NCBI GenBank assembly: GCA_008508345.1 | Contig: QNGE01000131.1 | Span: 321,808-385,807, forward strand | From: Paragonimus westermani | Taxonomy: Eukaryota > Platyhelminthes > Trematoda > Plagiorchiida > Troglotrematidae | Direction: 5' to 3' | Length of the DNA: 64,000 bases | Notes under the pieces: generated by a model | Told to the model about the DNA's origin: nothing | What the model saw: the letters and a program-made list of their open reading frames with translations, nothing else | Databases searched by the model: none | Program-made: the position numbers and the translations under genes | In this document: in pieces, positions 29,301 through 38,375 of the stretch | Numbering within the stretch: position 1 is the stretch's first letter | Layout: each line of letters opens with the position of its first letter

Positions 29301-32300
29301 TGTACAAACGGCCTAACATGTGTGAGCCCAACCTCCCTAGACATTATATTTTTTTCCGCATTGTTACTAATTACTACAACAAAAACTGGCACACTTTTTA
29401 TATCACACGAAACAACAGACCTTCTGTCTTGATTCAAAACATGACTCCACTTTACTCGTATGCATGATCAAAGTAAGCAGAAAAGCTGTCAGTAAACAGG
29501 ACGGTAATAATTCAAGTTCTCTTGAACACATTCCGTATCAGACATACAGACACGGCTTGACAGTCTGCAAATTCCGCACACATTACGGGGTGATTGGTAC
29601 ATAACTTATGCACTCAGCTTGGCAGAACTTCTGATAATTTTACTTCCAGTGCAACAAAGTTTGGATATAAATTTTTATCACTCAAAACCAATCTTTATTT
29701 CTTTGTTTCACCTTTGACTTCAACTTTTCAATGACCACTGTTGGGATTTTTCTAGTTTATCAGCAAAGTTCATTCAGGTTGTCTTGTCTGAAGTGCAGTG
29801 CTCTGAACTTATTGATGATGAGAAAGTCAGCGTGGTTGCTGTGGTACGCTCGATACAAAGATTAGAGAGCAGTGTGATAGAAGATTTTAAGTTGAAAATC
29901 AGTCGCGTTTGATCGCAGTCCTCGCATTCAGATAGGCTTTCCAGCCCGCCTATTTCGAAAAAAAGCGGAGCTGTCTAATCAGAATAGCAAAATTATTACA
30001 GATTTATTCGACGTACATTCAGGTAATCCAACATGACGTCCGGTACTTGTTAAAATGTAATATATCACTCCTACCGTAGACGTCATAAAGTATTGAGGAT
30101 ATATTCTAGAGGGTGGTGGGGGAAGCTTGAGTTATGCCACTTTCATACTGAGTTTTGATGGTAAGGATACAGCTTCTTTTTGGAGTATTTCTGCGGAACA
30201 CAGTGACTACCATATGTGTCAGAGAGTTTAATACTTGTCACAATTTATTTTTTTTCTCAAACTACAATCCGAAAGTAACGGCTATAATGGCGCAAGCAAA
30301 GTTGAAAGTCACCGTCTTGAGTAAGTTAGAATTCTCAACAGCAATTTACTTATTTGCAATGCATGCTCTACATTATGTTGTAGAAAGCAAGGGATTATCT
30401 ACCTGTCGCGTTGAGCACATTCCTCTTATGACAAGACATGTTACGCATTGCGTGATGCTAAATTGTTCAACGTTGAATGAGGGAAAAATAATGGGCTAAG
30501 CTGATGCCCACTAACTATTTAGTTCCCAGTTTTAAGTAAGCGATTAGTGAGGTGTGCAAGAAAAATTGAGCGACATCGGAAATAAAAATTGCTATGGATC
30601 AAGCATCGACAAACCAAATGGACAACACAAAACTGTAGACAGCCAGTAAGGGAGCCATACCCGGAAGAATGTAGGAGTATAGTCAAAGATCTAGAAGGTT
30701 ATTTGATTATCATTGTTCCGTATTCTGCCCCTCTCTGTGAGTCAAAGCTAGTGCTAAGAAATTGGCCTGATTTGACAGGTCGTCACCCACAACCCACACA
30801 AACTTTACAATATATGAAAAGCCCTGAGTTTAACAAAAACTGAGGTATGAGGATGACGAAAAGTAATGTGGAAAAACTCAGCTAAATTCTGGTTTTCTCG
30901 TTACAGTTAGCACAGCGGGTGACGTTTGCGTTTAAATGTCTGCAATTCCAATGGAATGAGGAATTGAAGACGCTGAGAAGCCAAAAAATTTGTTTAGTTA
31001 TGGAAACCATCTTCTCATATGACAGACAAAATTATTACGTATCTGTCACAATGTTTACGGGTTGCAGGTTGACTATACTTTGCATTTGCACAGAGCTATC
31101 TCAGTCAGGAAGACAGTCTAGTAACATGAGGGAGAACGTAAATACGAGTTTGGATATGATTGGTCAGTGATATCAACGAAAGATAACTGGCGTAGTTGTC
31201 CTACGCGCACGTAAATGAGACTTCCGGATGCAGTCAAGAACAGAAGCAGCATTGCTTATGTGCGACTACAGGAGCGAACTTCAAGCCTAATGCCGCATAT
31301 TCTATGTGCGTAGGTTGAAACGTTTTGGGGGATTTTGAGTCGCATTCTATCTCTCTCATTAACATCTTTTCTACGACTAGTCAGTATGAATCAATCAGGT
31401 AAAAGCTTCACAGGTAAATATAAGAAAATTTCTTTCGATAAAAATAGGCTCCTACCAATAAATGTTTATAGATGCCACATTCACAGTGGCTTTCATTCAA
31501 CCCTTTTCGAATAAAGAACTACACTCCAGTTTTGCCAATTGAAACTAGTCAGTGATGTGGGTCTCTGCCATGAACCAGAGTAGAATTGTGGCAACATTTT
31601 CTTCAGATGACCGTTGTTATCAATACTACACAGACATTATATAAACCACCACAAATCTGTCATATGCAAAGGCTCTTGCTTGTGAGCAATGTTTAAATTG
31701 TCTGATTGTCCTGAGAGTGTAGACAAGTGCGGTCCTGGTAATTTAAATCTAGTGACCCGTGAATGAGATTTTTCGTTTTGTTTATATCAAGAAGCGGACG
31801 TGCGGAATGTCAAAGCTGTGCGTTTCTTGCTTGCACCACCAACGTCAACACTGACTAGATGGGAAATATTTAGGGATAAAAAAGCTACACTCGATTATGA
31901 GTAATTATAGAGATATAGATAAAATCATCTTTGAAAAAAAGACATTTTGGCCGAATCTAGTTGTCCAAGTGAACACAAATTTGTTATGTGCAGTGCCTCC
32001 AATTTTCACGTGGAAAACAAATGAATCTGAGTTGTAAGTGATATCGTAAGCTGAATTCACGACAAAAAAGAATTGGCTGTCCATTGTGTTCAAGCTTAAA
32101 GCGATGACCACCTACAGCTGATTCATATAGCTCAAAAGTATTTGGTTGTTCAAAACATGAAGTGAATTGCACACGCCTTGCCCGCAAAGCATCATCGTTT
32201 GGTTACGTTCAACGTAATCCGACCTAAAGTGACTACACACAATACGAGACCTTTCGTTCAAGGTTGCATTTGATTTTGAAGATTTTCGGCTTTTATTCAG

Positions 32301-33440
32301 CATTTTTACATCAGTGTATTAGCGATCGTGTGAATTGCGTTCAGCACGCACCTTGAGATTACGACGCTCGTTTTCATTGTGTTTGCGGTCATTCAGCATC
32401 AATCGCGCCAAGACGTTATCCAACTACTTTAGAATATGTTCCGTGACTTCCGTCTTAGACGATATTTCACTTTTGCTCAGATGAAACTTTGCGTATCTCA
32501 CAAAGATACTGCAGATATAACGACTGCCTAGGAACATGAAAGTTCCCAAACAGAATGGGTACCGAAGTAACTTACCGACTGATAAGAGTTGGACCGGTTT
32601 CATGGTACTGTTAGTAAGTCTCAGTGATGTGCCATTTAGCTTGCTAAGTGTGACCACCAACATATTGCTTCTAAAGGGTTGTTCGATGTGAACAGTTTTG
32701 TAGACACTCCCAATGGCGAAAATTTCACCTCTGGGAAATTGGTTGCAGGATCAGCTTCGTTCAATGCCGCCTACTTTCATGGTAGTCTACCGGCGAGATA
32801 TGTTCAAAATGCTCTAGGAAACAGCTCAGGAACTCCTGACGTTTAGCACAAACCAGAAAAGATATATGTGAAGCTCATGCGTTATCCCTTCCGCTGGCCT
32901 GTACTACACTGAATATCCCATGAATCCTTCTCAACGCACTCTGCATAACCAACCAAAGAAGGGTTAACACTTTCCTCTTTAACTCAATTCAGGTTAGGGG
33001 AAAGCGTGTGAAGCCGGGTAATTTGTCAAATTGTGCATTCCGACTAGTCTGTTCAAGTAATTTTCATCAAAACTCTTTTCAAGAACTGATCAAGAAGAAT
33101 TCATGCAACAAGATTTGGTTCCCTGACTTACCTGAAGTCCGATTAATAGATTGTTTTGCCTGCGAAGCAAAATGATTCCGATCGCACCTAACGCAATCAG
33201 TAGAACATTCACTGCAATAAGCAAACCCATCTTGGCATGCGTGCTGATGAGCTGATCAACTGAATGAAGCAACCCCAATCCGGTTGGATGGATGTAACCG
33301 AGCAGAATAATCGAAGTGACGCAAGCAGCTACTCCGACCAATACACCATTGAACCAGACACTTAGAACCCGATATCTGGGACTTTTGTAATTTGGAAACA
33401 AACGTAAAAATGTCGATTGTATAGGCTGGTCGCTGGACAT
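910..33440 (-). CDS. Tetraspanin, peripherin/ROM1-like (split gene)
   Basis: A four-pass membrane protein that would organise membrane microdomains; relatives peripherin-2 and ROM1 shape photoreceptor membranes, but the role here is unknown. The model joins six minus-strand exons: 33132-33440, 19126-19194, 16733-16913, 3790-4170, 2471-2511 and 910-1059. It gives 376 residues (peripherin-2 has about 346). TM1 lies at about 27-49, TM2 71-92, TM3 127-149 and TM4 263-291. The large extracellular loop (about 150-262) holds all diagnostic marks: CCG at 182-184, P-Y-S-C-C at 204-208, Cys218 and Gly-Cys at 255-256. That is a six-cysteine loop. A glycosylation sequon NSS starts at Asn220. Every junction is in phase. 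Introns are about 13.9, 2.2, 12.6, 1.3 and 1.4 kb. Tetraspanin identity is secure. The last two exons and the true 5' end are less certain: an alternative 3' end is the stop at 3773. Confidence 0.82.
1060..2470 (-). other. Putative tetraspanin intron 5, no other gene seen
   Basis: Between the two candidate last exons. AT-rich DNA without a recognisable domain on either strand. A donor-like CAAGGTCAG/GTAGGT on the minus strand near 1567 has a short open frame in front, which I judged insufficient. Confidence 0.35.
2471..2511 (-). CDS. Candidate tetraspanin exon 5 (C-terminal tail)
   Basis: A 41-base segment between a very good acceptor (TATCTCTTCTTCTAG) and a very good donor (CTCAG then GTGAGT). 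Its first two bases complete the glycine codon left open by the donor at 3789, and the rest reads ITLHKMVDTTLSQ, ending in phase 0. The evidence is splice signals and phase only, with no family match, since tetraspanin tails are variable. A rival reading uses an open frame at 2996-3225 with a weaker acceptor. Confidence 0.45.
3790..4170 (-). CDS. Tetraspanin exon 4: loop cysteines and TM4
   Basis: Starts after an acceptor CTTTTAG with two bases completing the split serine, so the joined protein reads CCGRES-YKDYY, like the CCG-x-x-x-[FY]-[KR]-D-W/Y context of peripherins. It then carries VPYSCC, a single Cys, SSGC and TM4 (VLLPVFVCMSGVIMASTTLC), followed by an acidic tail SEEEDIDCD. The modelled end is the donor CCCAG/GTATGC at 3784-3789, phase 1. 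If that donor is not used, the frame runs on five codons to a stop at 3773-3775, which would make this the last exon and the protein 318 residues. Confidence 0.88.
13387..13545. repeat. 159-bp duplication, copy 1
   Basis: Matches 13583-13741 base for base except for three substitutions that I can count. The copy ends exactly at the single N at 13546, which suggests that a gap was closed here. Either a recent tandem duplication with a 196-bp spacing, or the same locus placed twice by the assembler. Confidence 0.9.
13583..13741. repeat. 159-bp duplication, copy 2
   Basis: Second copy of the sequence at 13387-13545. A short (ATG)n run precedes it at about 13566-13584. No coding content is apparent. 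Confidence 0.9.
14165..14302. repeat. (CGT/CAT)n trinucleotide microsatellite
   Basis: About 138 bases of CGT units passing into CAT units with a few interruptions. Every frame is open through it, giving artificial runs of aspartate, methionine or isoleucine; none is a gene. On the minus strand it directly follows the 3' untranslated part of the LINE, so it is most simply that element's 3' microsatellite tail, later expanded. Confidence 0.93.
14303..14985 (-). mobile_element. Truncated non-LTR retrotransposon (LINE) 3' fragment
   Basis: On the minus strand the frame reads TSSGVRQECPSSPFLFNF, then MDDILEGAL, LEYAEDSVLL, and GMHFAPSKCKVLLQDW. These are the middle motifs of a LINE reverse transcriptase of the type abundant in flukes (RTE/CR1-like; the clade is not settled here). 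The catalytic YADD box reads YAED. After a 33-N gap come RLPGWGPRD and WLETLSEMA, the usual C-terminal end of the same protein, so most of the connecting region is missing or hidden in the gap. The frame stops at TGA (14458-14460), probably a changed Trp codon. A 3'UTR-like stretch and the microsatellite tail follow. The 5' part of the element is absent beyond about 14985. Not functional. Confidence 0.85.
14558..14590. other. Assembly gap (33 N)
   Basis: The gap lies inside the LINE. The protein before it ends near the residues that follow the DW motif of the RT, and the protein after it is the last 30 or so residues of the ORF. From the family I would expect a couple of hundred residues between them, so the true missing length is probably several hundred bases unless the copy has an internal deletion. 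Confidence 0.9.
16733..16913 (-). CDS. Tetraspanin exon 3: TM3 and CCG motif
   Basis: A 181-base exon, phase 0 at its start and phase 1 at its end, coding residues 127-186 plus one base. It opens with TM3 (IIALLFVTLFVVAVLYTYLM), runs through the first part of the large extracellular loop and ends at GLRCCGRE, the tetraspanin CCG signature. The acceptor is a long pyrimidine tract ending CCCATCAG and the donor is GTAAGT. The split codon is T here plus CA from the next exon, giving serine. Confidence 0.88.
16914..19125 (-). other. Tetraspanin intron 2, nothing else seen
   Basis: 2.2 kb between the exon for the cytosolic loop and the TM3 exon. No mobile element, RNA gene or convincing ORF found. 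Confidence 0.6.
19126..19194 (-). CDS. Tetraspanin exon 2: cytosolic TM2-TM3 loop
   Basis: A 69-base exon with phase 0 at both ends, coding residues 104-126 (GVHESIKEAQQLRQPNHLPS and three more). The acceptor (ATATTCTTTCGCCAG) and donor (CCCAG then GTAACC) are both good. It places a polar stretch between TM2 and TM3, where peripherins have a longer loop than most tetraspanins. The open frame continues upstream into a hydrophobic stretch, but using that would give a fifth membrane pass before the extracellular loop and break the topology. Because exons 1 and 3 are also phase 0 at this joint, the exon could be skipped and leave an intact tetraspanin. Confidence 0.6.
19195..33131 (-). other. Tetraspanin intron 1 (13.9 kb)
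   Basis: AT-rich. It contains several chance-length ORFs, the longest being 163 codons on the minus strand ending at 28946, with a donor-like site near 29137. None has a recognisable domain. The only structured element I would test is the 18-nt micro-exon candidate at 28077-28094. A possible exon at 32576-32671 on the minus strand has a good acceptor and donor but the wrong phase for this gene. Confidence 0.6.
28077..28094 (-). other. Candidate 18-nt micro-exon in tetraspanin intron 1
   Basis: On the minus strand a long pyrimidine tract ends in TTTAACAG at 28095-28102 and is followed after exactly 18 bases by a donor GTAAGT (28071-28076). The 18 bases translate in phase 0 as LLLKYS. Both flanking exons of this intron are phase 0, so including it would add six residues to the cytosolic loop without shifting the frame. 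Flatworms are known for very short symmetrical exons. This could equally be a chance pairing of two splice-like signals in a 14 kb intron. Confidence 0.3.
33132..33440 (-). CDS. Tetraspanin exon 1: TM1, small loop, TM2
   Basis: Codes for residues 1-103, starting at the ATG at 33440 (MSSDQPIQ). It has two hydrophobic segments, one beginning VLSVWFNGVLVGVAACV and one KMGLLIAVNVLLIALGA, separated by a loop of about 20 residues that fits the small extracellular loop. The exon ends with a strong donor, CTTCAG then GTAAGT, in phase 0. The same frame stays open upstream to a possible acceptor (TTTTTAG) at 33495-33496, so the real exon may reach 33494 with either more coding sequence or 5'UTR. I chose the ATG because it lies shortly before TM1, as in most tetraspanins. 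Confidence 0.82.
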
Positions 33441-34451
33441 AGCTTTTGGGTGGAAGGCAGATAACCAAGTTTGGTCACACAAGCGCTCAGTTAGCTAAAA
33501 ATGACTCTCGGTTGACTGTATGTTAGTGTAGTTGTGTGAGGGAGCAAATCGTTATTCGTGCTCGACTAATCACATGAATTTTTAAAGAAAAACGAACAAA
33601 AATGGCAGTCACTGATAGGTGGGATCGAATCGAGCTATTCGATTGGACAATTTGGCACCAACAGTGAATTGCACACAGCTTATTGTGCAGCCCGTTTTCT
33701 AGTCTGAAAGCCAATGATTCCATTATGACAAATTTTTTACGAGGAGTGAAAGAGAGAGAGAGAAACGGTAACTGATGAACGAATTAGGTGGTTACTTTCA
33801 AACTTCCATAGACCGATAATACGTCGAACATTCATGCAAAACACAGTGCACCTCGACTGCTTTCATATAAGTGAGTTTTCGACATACTGCCACCTAATAA
33901 CTACAATTTTACAGACGTAATAAACCATCATTGCCGAGAGTTTCCCACCATAGAGCTGATGAAGGCTGCTGGTGATCGATCACGTCATCTGCCTTTATCA
34001 AAAGAGTATTGATTTGGCGTGATAACTGGTATCAAGTGGGCAACTGCTAATCCAGGGTTGAAATACTCTCTGAGACTTATACGCTTAACTGAAGTGTCCA
34101 CTGAATCAGTGACTACTGTTAGCAAAAGAAGGACTCGAGAGACATTGATCTACGGAATTTTCTACCTAGACTCCTAAACAGTATGTTACACCTGGTGTCG
34201 TGTTTCAACAAGCCGTGTATAGATTCATTTGGTTGACCTAAGGAATAGATCTAACTTACTTTTTCAGATGACTATAGTCAGCCGACATTTGATCTTTATT
34301 TCATGCTTTTGTTCGTCACATATGAACATTCGTTGGTTTGTAATAAAATGGACTAGCCAATGCAAACGTTGGTTATAGTGGTGTTTATGTTTTCCGCATC
34401 TTTGATTCTTCCTATAACTGAGGGTTCATATGACAAATAGGCTTTGCATAC

Positions 34452-34746
34452 CTGTACGAACCTTTGGCTATCTATCAATGCACTGGTAATCTTTGCAGAT
34501 CCTTGCGGACTCTTTTCACCAACACAAGCTCAGCTGTCTAATGGAACGTAAATGAATGTAACGATCAGGAAACTTGGAATTAACATGTAGTGAAATAGAC
34601 AGTAACATAGAAAGAAAACCAGTTGGAGCAGTCCGTAAGCTATATGGGTTCGGTAGGAAATTCCGAAGCCTGATTAACTCAAAACTTACTGTAAAGGCCA
34701 ATGTATATACAGTGTACACGTACATGTATACTGCCCCACTCCGCAT
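34452..34746 (-). other. Two candidate 5' exons upstream of the tetraspanin
   Basis: Two minus-strand segments have good splice signals: 34690-34746 (acceptor CTCACTTTTCCTTAG, donor GTAAGT) and 34452-34528 (acceptor ending GAG, donor TACAG/GTATGC). Read through, the phases agree (1 to 1, then 0) with the open frame that extends exon 1 upstream to 33494, so they could add N-terminal sequence. If the acceptor five bases further out (34533) is used instead, an in-frame TGA enters and both segments would be 5'UTR, leaving the ATG at 33440 as the start. No domain supports either reading. Confidence 0.3.
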
Positions 34747-37700
34747 CTAAGGAAAAGTGAGAAATTCTTCACTTCAAATTTTTAACAACCTAACAAACTT
34801 CCGTGCCAAGCATCCAATGCGTGACGAAGGGCGGGTATCTACAAGTCATAAGGCGTGAGTAGAACTTAAAACCAAAGATTAAAAACATCTTTTCGCTATT
34901 TTAAGTGAGGGTTAGACTAGTAAGCATGTTTGGGCAATCTTTACGTCCGTTTTCGGAAAGTTCGACTACACAGAAGGACATATTTTCCACTTAATTCCCT
35001 CCTTGGTTACCGATCTTGTTTTACATGTGCAGGGTCTTTGAGTTAAGGAAACACTTCAGAAGAAAGGATGCATCAAACCCTATGTTGTAGTAAGCTCTCC
35101 TTCCCGATTCTTTTTTCCTTGGTGGTGAGTTAAATGCACGTACTGTGCAAACGCAGGTCTAATGGTGTCATTTTTCCACAGCCAGTGTTTGTCAGCTCCC
35201 CCAATCAGTTCATGTTACAGTATTACAGGCTTCAACTAACCGGATTAAACCTGAAATGTAGCATTGCTACTGACATCAGAACACTTCAGTAGAATGTCGA
35301 CTGTAACGTACACTAGTAAAACGTCACAATCCACAACGTGCACCCAGTTGAAGGGAGACCAACAGCATAGACAGTCTAATATCGGATTGTCTTGAAACCA
35401 TAGTAGCGTCCCATAGTGCCTCCTGCCAGTCATACCGCATTAAAATACAGCCGCACCTTAGATGATTTTGGGTGCACACTTTGTTTTCAGATTTAAATGG
35501 CTGAACCTATCGGGCGGATTGTAACAGCTATACGACGCCAATTAGTATACCGCATTGGTCTCTTTCCATTTTTATGGAGCCTCGTGTTGTGGTTCGATCC
35601 ACCAAATACACATGGTTTATTTCCTTTAATTAGTCTCTTGTGTGTGCTTGCACGCATTCACTGAAAACTCATTAACGCTGGTTAATATTCATGGGTTCAA
35701 ATCTGCAGCGTTGACGCTGCCTATTAGAACAAACTAGGTGAAAACAGCTGTCCACCACTTCAGTGGCGGTCACTAGGACCAGCTGTTTGAATTTTGAGAT
35801 CCGCCAAGATGTGGTATGCCAGGCTTGCAGACGTTTAACAAGCCGTCACTCAGTTAAAAATCCTACCATTGTTGCTTACGGCTAATGAGAATCTTGAGTT
35901 GATTGAGGTTTAGAGGTCAGTAAATTACATCACACCAACCATCTAACTTGGTGGATATGTGAACAGTTATAGTCTTCTTCAGCGTTGCTTATTGGTTTTC
36001 TTCCGACTGTGTATGTAGTTTGACCAATGTGTAGTTTCTAATTATTTCGAACTATTCAAGCACATTAGCGGAAATCCTAAACGGTTGTGTCGTTTTGTTA
36101 AGTGTGTTCAAGTGTAGCCAAAATTTCACTGAAATAACTGTGAACAGTGCCAAAGCATGGACATAAGGAAAGAATTCAGAACGTATCGCGCATGGGTCAT
36201 TTCTGACAATTTCCAGTAAAATAATGGTAACAAGTTCCGATGTCTACATTCAGCCTTCTTCGTTCTTAGGAACGGTGGTTTTACTGCAACTGTCAATTAA
36301 ACGTTGATATGTCAGACTAGGAATATGAATGAAAACGTGCCAGACAAAAAAAACGATGAAATGGACTTCATTAGTCTTAGCTCTGAGTTCTTGCCAACCA
36401 ATAGGAATCCTCAAACTATCAACCTAATTGATGCTGACATCGAAAAGCCGATTTATGGGAAAAAATCTGTCAAAATCAATAACCACACCTTAAAAAACAT
36501 CTAAAGACGTTTTAGAACCAGAATATTTGACGCTAGTTGGTAGTTTAATTCATCACATCACCATGTTCCTTGATGAAACTGTCAACAAGTTTACGACATT
36601 CGGGGTTTTAGAAATTATACCAAGCTTCTCGATATTATACAGATACTGTCATCTACCAACGGAAATTTGCAGTTATGCTTCCATTATCTACGTATCTGCT
36701 AACGTAACAGATTGTTTACAACCAAAAGCTACAATCATGAATGTAGAGAATTTGCGTAGTGCTTACAGAACCTGCTAGCTTACATAACCCTTCGTCATCC
36801 CAGTTAAATGTGTTTTTCGCATTAAAATATCTGGCAACCTCACCATCATTCACTCGGCTATAGTTAGTCATCTGAAAATGATCACTTAACAACGCCTAGT
36901 ATGAGGTTACCGGGGTTGTGATTAACTGGCCAATCTCATAAACGCAGAAGCTGGAGTGTATATTTTGGTCCGTGAGATGATAAGCACTGGTGGTAAGCCC
37001 TAACGTTGTTAAATTGAAGCTAGCTCATTCCTTCAGAATGAGCTACCTGAAGGCGAAGGTCGTGAACAAGTACAGATTGTGTTCTGTTTTAGGCATTCCA
37101 GGTATTTGAACCTCAAGCAAAAATTTTCTTGTTTCTTTACTCTTAGAAAATGTACTGAAGCGGGCGGTATGCAGATTTAAAATCAACCATCGGCACAACT
37201 GTTCTGCTTGACTTTCCAGCACACGCGTACAATGTGGGATGGCCTTTTGTAAACGATAAATATTCGAACTTCCATTGCATTTCGTCTATGATCAGTAACG
37301 GTGCGGCCTCTTTGAAAGGAATGCTTGTAGGTTGCTCCTTTACAGTAAATCACATTTTGCTAGCTGCCCACACCTCTGGTATGGAAGTAGAGGTTTGTCT
37401 TATAAGAAACCTTTGGAAAGGGGAACCTATCCAACTTTTTATGCATACAGTTTTTGGTTACACAGTTTCTCCATAAAGTTTTTCAACATGTTACATGTTA
37501 AGTATTCTCATTATTCAGCAGTTTCGTGACGTGTCAGCCTTAATAGATCCGATACCACACAGTGAAATTGCGAGTAATCTGATTCAACGGATGCATTAGT
37601 TACAAAAGTGTAATTCAGGCTCATTGGTGCAAGGTATCTCCATGAAAATTTTTAGGGCTCTAAACACATTAAGTAACGTTCTCCCACTAGCTCGTTGTTA

Positions 37701-37841
37701 GAACATGGCATGTCAAAAAGTTCATAATTTCAACGTTCACCCACCAATGTTTGCAAACAGTGATTAAGCTTGCTATGTGTCTTTGGTGGAGATGTTTACT
37801 TGTATTGAGGTGGTGGTCCCCAGTGCGCTGCCAATGCAATG
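34747..37841. other. No identifiable gene
   Basis: Intergenic or upstream DNA. A 61-residue plus-strand frame at 36304-36504 is hydrophilic and ends KINNHTLKNI, but I do not recognise it. A small inverted repeat (AACAGCTG ... CAGCTGTT) lies near 35741-35792. Confidence 0.5.
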
Positions 37842-37897
37842 GCTTATGAACAACAATGTGTAACGAACAAGCTCGTTTGCAGTGATTCATCATCAGG
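37842..37897 (-). repeat. Penelope-like terminal repeat, inverted copy
   Basis: On the minus strand this reads CCTGATGATGAATCACTG followed by CAAACGAGCTTGTTCG and a less similar 20 bases. It matches 38320-38375 on the plus strand: 32 of the first 34 bases agree. It stops a few bases before the Penelope coding fragment begins. Together the two copies form an inverted repeat around that fragment. Confidence 0.8.
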
Positions 37898-37901
37898 CTA
37901 A

Positions 37902-38200
37902 ATGCATGACATTTATATAACACATTTCCGGGAACACCATCCAGCTTGGCTCAACAGTGGTATAACGAAATCTGTCTGCAGCGCCATACTATCATACCTG
38001 GTGGATTCAAATCACACTGTCAACGTAAAGGACGCATTTCGTCCGATCTACCGAGTTAAGGCCATCCGGTCGAGAGATGTGAGTAGTAGGATTTTGTCTA
38101 CAGCAGAGGCTGTTGGGATCCGAATGTATAACCCACCTTTGTGAGCCCAGAAAAGCTTTGTTAAGGCTCTGGTTTTACCTTGGCCAACCCCCACCCGGTT
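37902..38200 (+). mobile_element. Penelope-like element, C-terminal fragment
   Basis: The frame reads FREHHPAWL, SAILSYLVDSNHTVNVKDAF and ILSTAEAVGIRMYNPPL, then after a TGA (38142-38144) AQKSFVKALVLPWP. This is the end of a Penelope-like retroelement protein, after the GIY-YIG endonuclease core, with the family's ExH-x-P-x-W, histidine and final LPWP wording. The reverse transcriptase and most of the endonuclease are missing, so this is a strongly 5'-truncated dead copy. The TGA probably replaces a cysteine codon. Confidence 0.82.
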
Positions 38201-38319
38201 AGCCTGTCAAGTGGGTACTTGATTGCAGTGTGACATTGATTGACCTCATTAATAACACATCCCCCGTTTACTCCCCAACGATTCTCCCATGAAATGTGAT
38301 ATAAACGTGATATATTTAA

Positions 38320-38375
38320 CCTGATGATGAATCACTGAAAAAGAGCTTGTTCGCTGCACGTTGCTTTTCATGACT
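38320..38375 (+). repeat. Penelope-like terminal repeat, 3' copy
   Basis: Lies about 120 bases after the end of the Penelope coding fragment in the same orientation, so it is the natural 3' terminal repeat. It contains CTGATGA, which is the first conserved box of hammerhead ribozymes, a motif reported from the terminal repeats of Penelope-like elements. I could not fold convincing stems or place the second (GAAA) box with confidence. Confidence 0.7.

Noticed and set aside
28946..29437. 163-codon minus-strand ORF with a donor-like GTAAGT near 29137
   Set aside because: Chance-level length, no domain recognised, no good acceptor seen, and not needed by the tetraspanin phases.
32576..32671. Minus-strand exon-like segment with good acceptor and donor
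   Set aside because: Its only long open frame needs a phase that neither flanking tetraspanin exon provides; in the required phase it has a stop.
33750..33763. Short (AG)n run
   Set aside because: Too short to be more than ordinary simple sequence.
35590..35605. GGTTCGATCC resembling a tRNA T-loop
   Set aside because: No matching A box, anticodon arm or acceptor stem could be built around it.
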